From: Marisa cornuarietis
Lineage: Eukaryota > Mollusca > Gastropoda > Architaenioglossa > Ampullariidae
Length of the DNA stretch: 64,000 bases
Assembly: GCA_004794655.1 (NCBI GenBank)
Contig: SMMW01000614.1
Coordinates: 250,501 to 314,500, forward strand
Reading direction: 5' to 3'
In this document: positions 11,801 through 23,800 of the stretch, one piece after another
How the letters are laid out: each line of letters starts with the position of its first letter
Numbering within the stretch: the first letter of the stretch is position 1
Made by a program: the position numbers and the translations under genes
Notes under the pieces: model-generated
The model's database searches: none
The model's input: only the letters and a program-made list of their open reading frames with translations
What the model was told of the DNA's origin: nothing

Positions 11801-14800
11801 CTGTGAATGGGGTATATATATATACACATAAAGTAATTGCCAAGGTTATTTTTGTCCACTGCAGAATGACATGCAGCGAGGTGTCCATGGTCGTTTCCTT
11901 GACCAGTCGACATCTGTTCGAGAGGCAGCAGTTGAACTTGTGGGCAAGTTCATTCTTATCCGTCCAGAACTTATCCCACAGTACTATGACATGTTGTCAG
12001 AGCGTATATTGGACACTGGCATCAGTGTGCGCAAGCGTGTCATAAAAATATTTAAAGACATCTGTATTGAACACCCTGATTTTGATAAAATCCCTGAGAT
12101 GTGTGTCAAAATGATCCGAAGAGTCAATGATGAGGAGGGAATCAAGGTTTGTATGTCTGTTAAGATTGCCATATTTTTACACTTAATTAGTTTGTTAGCT
12201 TCAGAATAGTCAGTAACCAATGAGTACAATATTTTCAACGATTTAAGTTCTTTAAGTGTTAAAAGAACAGTTGGTCAGCTGTAAGGGAAACATGAGCTTA
12301 CTGAATGCCTGATATGTCCAGTGTCTCTAAACCACATGTTTCAGCTACTTTTCATGAGAGTGATGTGTAAGTACATTTTAAAAGTTCACAGGTCCACTTA
12401 AATTTGTAATCCACATGGCCAGGTAACTGTCCTTGCAACAGTACACTTTTTTTTTTTTTGTCATCATTAATCATTGAGATAATTATGGCCATCATGTCAC
12501 TACTTCAGGAGAAACTTACCTTTGATAGATCTTTCCAAGCATCTCTAAGCCACATGAAAAAGATTGGATATTGTAAAAAGGCAAATGATGTTACATTTCT
12601 TTGTCAGCCTTTCGAATTAAATATATTTTCAGTGTTGATAAGTTGATCATACATAACTCTCTAACATATGAATTTGAGAATTGTGTTTAACAATACATTT
12701 ATTGACTACTTGCAGAAAAGTATACACCAGTGTAAATGTGTTAATATTACAGTAAATCCTGCCATGTGTGGGACACCTTTCATTCAGCTGACGACAGGTG
12801 TTTTCTTGTTAGAGGTTCCCACGCTTTTGAAACCAGGAACAGCACAGACTCTATCAAAACAAGACAGACATGAAAAAGTGTAAAAGCAGCTTAACTATAA
12901 ATCGAAATTAAGTTCATAAATGTTTACGCTGTTTCCCCCCGAGATTCATCAACATTTCTATACCAAAAAAAAAAACCCCTACAATTTAAAAGATGTTGGA
13001 TCAAAAGAGCTTTTTTTCTGCTATTTTTCAATTCTAGAAAAAGTTTTTATGGTTTCAAAACAGTTTGAAGGAAAATTAGAGTTGCATGGAAGCATACAAT
13101 TTGTGACTGAATGGGACAAGGGAAAGTCAGTAGCCTATTTAAAAGAATCTCTAGAAGCAGATCCATTGTCTCCAGTGTATGTAAACAACATTATCTAAGG
13201 ATTGGTTTTGAGGAGGCAGAGGGCTGGAGGTAGGAGCAATTGGTATCTTGCATCTGTTGACTGGCAGGTCCTTCGATCTTGCATTCTAGAAGCTGTTTGC
13301 ACTGTTACGTTAACGTTGTTATAAAAAAAATTATTTTCTTTTTGTTTTAAGTCAAAAGCCACTTTGGTCATAGAATAGCATTTGGCTTAATGAAGAAAAT
13401 CTATCCACAGCACCGATGTAGTCCATTTCATTAGTCATATTTCATTGCTTTATCATGTCTTTGTGTCATTTGACCGTTTAGTAATTAAGACTTGCCTTTC
13501 TAAAATGACCACACTTTCTACTTGATTTCGAGATCGGAAAGTCTCTGTAAATGGATAGAGATGTCTATACTTTCGTTACACCAACCATAGGTAAACCAGT
13601 CATATTGCACTATATGGATATTGAAAATGACCAGATTTTTGAAAGTTGGTAACATTGCTTTAAAACTGAAGCAAAAACTGCACTCCTTTGATAGCCAAGA
13701 GATGAATTTTGTTTCTAAAATCTGTCCATGTTTACTAGGTATCCATTGATAAGATTTTGTTTTGTACCCAAGCCGTACAGGCCAAAAGTGTCCCAACATG
13801 GGAGATGTCTGCACATGGCAGGTCTCACTCAGATGTCAAGAAACTGCTTTGCTAGTGTCAGGGCTTCTGCTAACGCAAAAAATTGTGTACAGTACGCATT
13901 AAAAGTTTGGATGACCCCTTCAATTTTCGTCAATAATGGGTGAAGAACAGATACAAAATTGGGTAAGTGTAGCGTCTGACATCCTAGCCCAGTCTATTGT
14001 TTTTGTCTGCTACAAGGGGAGAGTAACATCCTTTGCACAGAGTTTTCCCTTACCGTAAAGAGTTCCATTAACCTATTTCCAAGATGTCGTTGACAGCGTG
14101 GTTAAAATCATCGTCTCGGAAACAGAAAGAAAGTGAGGATGAAGACAAACAGCAAGATAATGAAGATTGTGAACCCACATCATCATGCCCTGTTCCATTT
14201 AGTACCTGTGATTTTTTTTCACATTGTAAAGGGACCCCTTAGAGTTAGCCTGGGAAACCTTAGAAATCTGAAGAAGGGGTCCCTGGGACCCCAAAGAATT
14301 TAGCCTTAGCAGAAGCCCTGAGTGTCATGTTTTTTTTTTACTTGTAAATCTTTGTCACTAACATATCATAACCATTAATGATAAAATTTCTGCTTTCATA
14401 TCCAGGTTTGTTGCAAAATGATACCTCTGATCTAAACTTTTTTTTACAATTACAGACTGACCATAGTTCATGACAGATTTTCTTGATTTGCAGCTGTCTT
14501 ACATAATTTACATATGTTTCTATGTGATGGGAAACTTTGGTTGTATCTGTCAGCTATGTCATTAAGTGGCTTACCAACTGACTACAAACCAGAAATGACT
14601 AAGCAACTAAATAATAAGAAAACCCTATTGCTTCTTCAAAATCAAGAAATACTGGCAACAAAGATTTTGTGATATCACAAACCATGGGATTTAATTAATC
14701 CCTGTCCTTGGTTTACTATGAATTTTCCTGTGTTTCTACTTGGACTAGCTTTTGTTTGCTAACCTTGGTAGCCAAAGATGTTATAAAGCTAAATTTAGAA

Positions 14801-17800
14801 AGAAATATATATATATATATATATATCATGGGATATACCCTTTTCTCCTTTTAAAAAACTGTGATTCTCTGAGCAGGATTTATGGTTTTATTTTAAAAAG
14901 ATAGCAAATGCTTTAACATTCCAAGCTAAAATTTTTACACAGACTATTGCATTAGTATGCAGGTTATCAAGTGGAAATTTTTTTAAAAACATCATTGTGA
15001 ATATTTCCAGAAAAAGAATAGCAACACCAGTAGCATCAAGAATTGCATTCATTTACATTTAACCAAATAAGTGCACTAGTGATTGATGGTCTGTCATTAA
15101 AAATGACACTTTGCCATAGAAGAAGAAATTTGCCCTATTATTGTATTGCCTTCTGAAGTGTAAGTCTAAGAGAATATCCCACTATGCAGACAGTGACAAC
15201 TAACGGACAAGTGTTTGCTTACCTTTTCAGAAACTGGTTAATGAAGTGTTCCAGACCATGTGGTTCTCTCCAGTCAGTACACGGGATCGAGATTCCTCCA
15301 AGTTACTTCAAAAGGTTATGAACATTACAGATGTGGTAAGTTATTTTATTCTCTGTATGAATGCATGTGCAAGAGAGAGATAAAGAAATGTGATAATTTA
15401 GTTTCTTCTAAAGAATAACTTAGAAGTAATCTCTAAGATCAGTTTATGACTTATTCATGTTAATCAGGGGCTTAGATTTTGTATAGGGTTTTGTTCTTAA
15501 AATACCATGAGAAGAAGAATAAAAAGACTAAACTTTTATATATTTTTTTAGGAATAATTTAAACTTAAGTGGTTGACAAGTAATATTTCACTTCAGTACA
15601 TTGTCTTTTTTTTCAGGTGGCAGCCTCAAAAGATACTGGTCATGAGTTCTTTGAGCAGCTTCTAGAAAATGTAAGTAAGCCTACTAACTTCTCTTAGATA
15701 GGTATGACTGTACTTGTTTTGAGCTAAGGTTTAATAATAATTATTACTATTATTATTTCTGTAGCACCTTTCTCCACCATTAAGGTGAACTTTACATAAA
15801 GAACACATGCATGATACAGTTGTCAACTCTGGAATCAAGGAAGTATGAGGACAAGTGTTTTTCCTCTTTTTAGTCTGACCATGATAAACATTGAAAACAT
15901 GGATACTGGCTTCATATGAGGCCAACCCCTCAATGACATTACAAAAGGTTTTACACAAAAAACCTTGCACCTTTTACAATAAAGGCAGTTTTTGTTTGGG
16001 GGTTGTTTTTTTTTTTTTTGGTATTGCAATATTTTACCCCATTGGAATATAGTTATCACTTGATCCTACCATCTACTTTAACTAGAAAAATCTACAATGT
16101 TTCTGAATCTGGAGATTTTAGTTTCTGTTATCAGAAGATTTCAATAAATCAACTTTTCACAGATTGAAAACAAATTCTTCATGTACATTTCTTCATCTTG
16201 CAGCTGCTGAAAAAAGATGAAGATGGCAATTACAACAAGTCAGCCATTCTTGCCTGCACACAGATTGTTGATTGTCTTGTTGAAAATGTTCTCAGAATAG
16301 AAGAGAAAGGTGCTGGTAAGGACAAATTATTTGCGTTTGAATATCTGAATGCAGTATTTGTGTGGTTGCAAGTAAAATGTTTTAAAGATTAGTAAAGAAG
16401 TTAAATCATAATCCCATGGTATACACTTTAAAAAGGCATTCTGTTACACATCACAGTTCACATTATGACAGGCATGATGCCATGCTGCTTACATCTGTAT
16501 CGCTAAACCACTGGCATGTATGAAATATAGGCAATTTCCTTATTTAGGGTGAGAAGAAATGATGTTATATATAGTGTTGTATATTAAGGCCAGTAGTTTC
16601 TTCAAATATGTGCTTACGTGACTACCATTCGAATATGGGGGTGTGATTATGGCTAGTGTTGTAACAAGTACAATTGTTTAACAGAAATGTCGGAGGGAAG
16701 GAGTACAAGCTCACGGCTGGTTGCCTGCTTCTCCACCCTCTACCTCTTCAGCAAAATTAAGCCTGACATTATGGTCAAACACGCTACAACTCTTCAGCCT
16801 TACCTTGATATCAAATGCAGCGTAAGTTTTCTTGTTATTTTTGTCTCATACTTTTCAAAAGCTGCTTGCAGAAATGATTTGTCTGACATTATTATTGATT
16901 GTCCATGTGCATATTTTTTATTAAGTTGTATTTAATGCCTACCCTTAAAAGGTGTGGGCTTATGTGCTTGTATAATATGTAATATATATAATATGTAAAG
17001 TGCTTTGAGCCTGGCTTTAGTGCTGGGGAAAGGTGCTAGATAAATGTACTGTATTATTATGCTAGCTTAGCTTCAGTATACAGTGTGGGATTCTGTTTGC
17101 AGATTCAGAGTGATTACTTGGTGCTGCACTATGTAGCCCGCATTCTGGAGCTTGTTGTGCCTTTGATGGAGCATCCCAGTGAAATCTTCCTCATGACCCT
17201 TGAGGAGGACATGATCAAACTCATCCTCAAGCATGGAATGATGGTAGAATATCTACCTTGTGTGACTGTTTGATCCATTGTGTTCTAACCAGATTAGTAA
17301 AATCAGTATGGCTATTGAATTCAGAATCACTAAAAGGCCTGTGAAAATCTGTAGCACATTTTGTTTGTTCCGAGGTTGATTTATCCTGAAAATCTGTCTA
17401 TTCTGACTTTGTCTTGGAGGTGTCATCTTCATTTGAGTTGAGCTTAATTCAATAACTGGCATACATGGTGTCAGTGTAGCAAAGTAGTAGAACACGTTCC
17501 CTGAGTGAGATTTGTGACCAATAGCTGTTATGGGTTCAGTTCTCTCTATCATTCACACGCTTGCTTTCATTGGGTACCCTGTGAATTGACATCACCATCA
17601 GTGTTGTGAAGACAGGAAATTGCTTTCTCTGCAACTGTTCAAAGGGGCGGCACTGATAAACTCTTGTCAATTTACAAACACCTTATAGAACAATCTAATA
17701 ACTAACTACTATTTGCCATTCTCTTATGCACATTCTCTCACAACATTAGAACATTCTAGAATGGTAAAGGTTAGCAATCAGTTCTCTTGCACTGGGCAGC

Positions 17801-20800
17801 ACATGGTGAGTAACTTTTCCATAAATAAAAGGAGTACTTCAAAAGTGAACATCAGACACAGTGGTATGCATGGCAACCAAACATACACACTGCACACTTT
17901 ATTTATAATTAAGAGGCTGTCTGGGGTTTGACAGCTTTTATTTATAATTTTTTTAATGGTCTTAGTTCCCCCTTCCCTATAACTTTAATTAGTAGCCAGG
18001 AATTTTGTCACATTTCTTCCAGGTATTACAAAGTTGTGTCAGCTGTCTGGGAGCTGTGGTTAATAAAGTCAGTCACAACTATGCCCTCGTCAAAGACTGT
18101 TTTCAGAAGTTCTTTGGTGAGCAACATGCCTTTAATTTAAAGTGTTATATGATTTCTTCTGTGCAGTGACAAGTTGTATATATTTCTTTAAAATGTTAAA
18201 GGCATATTATTTATGACATCACTTATTTAGAATGAGTATGAATCAGTCATAAAAGACTAGGGGGTATGGTATATCATCCCTTGGGTCAGTCACTTTTTTA
18301 AAGTTTTTCGAACAAAATGTCTTAATTATAGCTGATGAAAGTATATCAGACCCTTTTTTTAAGGGTTAACAGTTTCCAGTTGGTTTGAAAACTTATCCAT
18401 GGGTAGCATATAAAGACAAATAGCATAAGGTGTAGTATTTGGCTTTTTAAGCTACAGCCTGTTTCATAATGGCACATTTTTTATGCATTTATGTTTGTGT
18501 AGTCTTTGCCTCTTTAATTGAGAATGTCATCAGTTTATTGTTTTTATTGTGTCCAGGTGTCTTGTCAAAGTTGATGGCAGACCATAAACAAGACAGCACA
18601 AACCAGACCCTAAAAGCACGAAGACCTACACTCATGCGCTCACTTTTCACTGTTGGGCAACTATGCAGGCATTTTGACTTTGACTCCAAGGAGATGGGGG
18701 AGACAAAGGTTATTAGCCTTCCTATTAAACATGAGACTATCCTTATTTCTTCATTGATTACCAGATGACATGCCACCTAATATCCTTCTAACAACATACT
18801 GTTTCAACAGTTGAAGAAATAAAAAAATTTTGTGGGCATGTTAACAACTATCTCCCTTGTTCTTGTTTCAGGTGTGTGTCCGACAGAAGGTGTTTGATGT
18901 CCTTTTCTACTTTATCCATCACGAAGAAGAAGAGGTACAACATAAGGCTCTGACAGCACTAGGTTAGTAATATAATTTGTTTTATTTCCTAACAGGTTAT
19001 ATGAAAATAAGGCAGATAGTGTAAAGGACTATTCTCACGTCGCAATGTTTTCAAGGTTTGTGTGTGCAAGATTTTGCTTGCAATGTAGCTTTGCGACGCC
19101 ATTCTCCTCTCATGCAGCAAGGCCACTCGCAAATGACATGTAAGGTGATGTCATCTGTAAGAGGAGTATGGGACAAAATACTTTCGATAACCGCTGCGGC
19201 TACCTTGGTCATATTACTAACCAGAACAGAGAGAGAAGAATCAGATATGGGTGAGAGAGCGAGGGCTTGGTTAATTATACATGGGTATATTATTCTCTAT
19301 TATTTTAACATGGAACATTTCTCCTCAGACCTCTTTGGTATTTTGACGTTACACTTTGGAGGTTATAGTGGGGGGGGGGGACCTACTGTGTTTGAGCATT
19401 CTGATTGGGTACAGCCATGCAACATAGGTCATCCCTTGTGAAAAATAAAACCTATCCATGTCCTATCCATGTAAACTTTGGTTCAAGGCCTCTTGCCAGC
19501 CGTGTGCAAAGCTCGGAGGGCAGGATGCTTCAGTAATATGTAATAATATTGAAAATGCTAGGATTTTCACAAGACATAGTTTGGCTCAACAATTTCCTTA
19601 CAAGTGAATCATGGATGTTTGACAATTTTAAAAAATACTATAGAAAGTATTTCACTAAAGTGAATAGTTCCACTGTTGTAGTTTCAGAAATTATCAGATT
19701 AATTAATGCCTTTTTTTTTTCTTTCTGCAGGTTTCTTCCTTTGTCGTCACTTTGACTATATGCTGCAGACGTTAGTGAAAACCATGTACCATGACTGTCT
19801 AACAAATGACTCGGCACCTGTCAAACTTAGATGTCAGGTAGGATTGCCACATAAATCTTGTTTTTAAAATATGTTGTGTGGTGTTCATTTTATTGTCACT
19901 CTTTGCAACTTCAGATATATTACTGGACAGATTTTATTTTACAATTCATCCATGCATAAGCCATTCTAGACCTTACAGGAGAGAAAAGAAATCCTGTAGA
20001 TTTTGTCTGAAATTCTTCTTTTTTCATGTTCAAGTTCATTTTTTATTTCTTTCTTTGTCATTGTACTGTACTTGAAGCTTCCATTGTAAAAGACAGGGAT
20101 GGTTAAACTTTGTCATTGTCATTATTATCATGATCAAAGTTGATTTGGGATGGTTAAACTTCGTCATTGTCATTATTATCATGATCAAAGCTGAGTTGTG
20201 CATTGTGTGAAAACAATTCTGTGACAGAACGTCATTATTTATAAATATATAGGTCCTCAAAAATCTTCAGTTGTATCTGATAGAAGAGGAAGTTCAAATG
20301 GCAAAGGCTGATGCAGACTGTAAGTAAATATGATTGCTTATTGTTTTTTGAAATTTGTTAAAGTGCAATACAATATTATTCTCAGTTATTGTCTCTATGC
20401 CCATCGTCATAATATTTTGACTTGCACTTTTGTGAAAAATCACAGCCTTTGTGATGAGGTATTAATTATGATCACTGCATATGACCCTGACCTTTGACTG
20501 TGATCCTTAGGTATGCATGAATTTGAAGAACTTTAGAAAAGCTAAATATGACAGCGCCTGTAAGAAATCTGTTTCTTCCTCATTCCATCATAAAACAGCA
20601 TTTTGTTTTAAATCCAACGGAAATTAGATACATTAACAGTATCTCAACAAAAACTGACATAGTTTTTTTAAATACAAATGCTAATCATTTCATTGTCTAG
20701 TCCTGTAGTCAGTAGATTTTAATGGTAAAACACTATGTAGAAATCAATAAACGTAACTTAAGATCATGTAAAAAGGGTTTAGTGTCAGAAATGGACTCAA

Positions 20801-23800
20801 AAAGTGCAAGTGATTTCTGATTGTCAATAACCATTGTAAGCAAGCAGCCTTTTTTCCTCTACAGGGAAGAAACATGCAAAAGAAGAAGACCTTAAAGAAA
20901 TGGGAGACATACAGTCTGGGTGAGTGGTTTTCATCCTCACTGTTAATTCCTCCACCCTCCCCAAATATATAAGGGGCTTGAGGGGGCCAGTTGCACAACA
21001 CATTTCTAATTTTAAACACTTTTAGGCTTCAACTCTTTTTAGATAATTAGTTAAAAGTGCACCCCATAATTTTAGAATTTTTAAAACTGGAACTGCTTTA
21101 AGTAAGATAAAGTTGTTTAAGTCTGACTTTCCCTCCTGTCAGTACAATTTTTTGTATGTTTTTCTGCAATGCATCGAAATGGCTAAGAGGAGATTTTGCT
21201 TCTTTAGAACAGTTTTAAGGTTTAGAAACGTGTTGTGCAACTGGCCCCTGGTCTCTACATTTTTGTTTTCTGCTTGGATTTGTGGTACTTTTACTGTACC
21301 GACCTGTAATTTTTTATGACATCATTGGCATTGTGCTGAACTGTTTATTCACCTGTGACTTTTTCCTCTTCTGATATCAACTCGTATCGCTGTTATTCTT
21401 CTCTGGTTTCTTCATTTTTACCAGTTGTCCTTGCGATCTACTTTCCATCTGTGCCAGACAGTCAGGTGCTTCAACATTTCACTGCAATTTTTGCTTTGTG
21501 ATCATGTGGAAATTCTCCTGATGATTTGATCAACGTTTCTGATTCTTGATCTGTTTTGCTCTAGTCCAGTGACTTTCCGATCTGTAGATCTGACATCTCA
21601 GTCTATGAATGCCATCTTGCCAAACAATGACCTGCCATTCCCATTCATAGAGAGCACCACAGGAATTTTGTCTGTGTTGAGTTGTTGTGTTTGTAATGCA
21701 TAGAGAGCCTGGCTTTAGTCAGAATACCGCTATAAAAACGTTCACCATTATTATTATTACAGTCATTTCCGCTTAATCGGGATATTTCCAGGCAGCGGCG
21801 TTTTGCCCCAATTAAGCGGCTGACCCGAATATGCGAAGATCCCTCCCAAAATAATAGAAATACATGTATGGTGTAAAATAAAGACCGTAAGTACAGAGCA
21901 CCATAAATTGTCGTTTATTCGTTTAAAATTAGCTTGAAATGCAGTATGGTATTGTCCAAATTGGGGAAGCGGATGGCCAAGTGGTTAGAGCGTTGGCGTC
22001 CGAACCGAGAGCGTGCTGGTTCAATTCCCGATAAGTGCAGCAAAATTCCCCCAACCCAGCTGACAGAAATGGGTACCTGACTCCATAGAGGGTTGGGGAA
22101 TGTAAGGCAGTGAGGGAGAGGAGATTGGCACCACCCTCATGTAAAAGCTGGCCCCGAGAAAAGTGGGGTCTCTAACACCTCACTCCCCAACGACCTGAAA
22201 AGGTTATGGGGTGACCTTACATTATAATAACATATCCAAACTACGAAAGTATACGTTCAGATTTTAATTCAGTAAAAAGTATGGTGAGTTGTGACATACT
22301 GAAATCGGTTTAAAAAGGTGTTAAGTTTGCTCTGTTGCAAATTCTTTATCGACTGATAGTGAACAAAATCAGCATGTGCATCCAATGATGGTAAAGGACT
22401 GACTTTGTTGCTTATGTGGATAAAGTAGATTCGGAGTCCATCAGTAAACTTCCTTGCGTCCCGGTGGGTCATGGGTTCAGTCTTTTTCTGCGCATCGGCA
22501 TCGCGTTCCGTCGCAATTCTTTTGACGATTTCATTGTCACATTCGTCATTTTCGTTGTAACCCTCATCGTTGTTATCAGTAGCAAGAAATTTGTCGTAAT
22601 TTTCCATGGTTTGCAACTGAAAATTACTTTCATCCTCATTATTGGTCGCATATGGTACCTCTGAGTGCTCAGAGTTCTTCCATCTGCAATGAGAAGCAGT
22701 TTTGGATAGTGCTCCCCTTAATTTCTTGCCAGCTGACTGCAACAAACTGAATTGCCTGCAAAATCTTCCTACTAACATCCATGGCTGTTGGACTTGATTG
22801 CAGGTGATTTTCTTCAGTTGCCTCCAAAATGTAGCACACCAATTACATCTGAATGTTTTTCAACAAGCAACAGAATTTTTCTCGACTGACGTTGCAGTTC
22901 CACATCCCCCCAGAAAAGTCATCCATGCATTTTTGTTTGCTTGGTACAGAAATGGCAAATCGTCCATTCTAAGCCCTTTAAAACATCATGGCATAATGCT
23001 TTTACCGATCACTAACAATATTTATCATATCACTTCCTGACATGTTGGAACATAACACAGTTACGCGATCCATTGCCTTCTTAGAGCCCACGAGAGTTTT
23101 GTGTTTGTAGCACAAAGAACCATCCGGTGTTGCTCAATAAAACAGGCCTGTTTCATTGCCACTGCACAGTGTCATCCTACCATGCAGCAGTATAAACCAC
23201 CTCTGCACTGTTTATTTATTGTTGTTACTCGCACAGACTTTGCTCACATAGCCATTGTTGTCGTTCAGTGAACCGGAAGCTGTTTGCTCTAGAGCCTCAT
23301 TCTAGGACTTTTGGCTACTGTGCTGCAAAACAATGGAACTCTCTTCCTTTCCATATCCGCCACCTTCCTACAACTGAATCTTTCAAATCTGCACTGAAAA
23401 CGCACCTCTTCCTTGAGCATTTCTCCTAACACAGTCCACACAATGCTCGTCCTTCTTAACCCCGCCCCCTTCCCTCTTGCTACTTTACCCATCTTTCTCG
23501 CAGAATCAGTATATTTCTCTGTTCCTGTTACTTGATGCCTTTTGTTTTCTGTTTCGTCAGTACTGTCGTTTTCTTTCGTCCCCTTTGTTCTGTGTCTACT
23601 TAGTCCACGTCTCTTCCCTGTTTTAAGCGCTAAGAGCATGCTCTCTATGAGTGTGAATATGCGCTATAAAAATCTTCACTATTATTATTATTATTATTAT
23701 TATTAGGAGTTAAATTAAAAACATCGGGGCCATCCCAAGGGGGGGTCCCTTAACAGGACTCCTTAACTTTGGCATCCATATGTGTGATTCTTGGAAAATT

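Larger units (their letters stand above)
12147..15230 (+). other. NIPBL intron 17, contents
   Basis: A 3.1-kb intron that holds hAT-A copy 2 (13860-14319), an AT dinucleotide run at about 14806-14826, and an exon-like open stretch at 13038-13176 (see findings). The rest is AT-rich sequence with no recognised element. Confidence 0.6.

Noticed and set aside
12668..12883. 71-codon frame in NIPBL intron 17 as an exon
   Set aside because: It has no suitable splice borders in phase with flanking exons and no recognisable similarity.
21963..22034. Functional tRNA gene
   Set aside because: A and B boxes are present, but the acceptor stem does not close and a SINE body follows, so it is a SINE head.
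22416..22664. 82-codon hydrophobic plus-strand frame as a membrane protein
   Set aside because: It is the shadow of the Tigger transposase C-terminal remnant on the minus strand.
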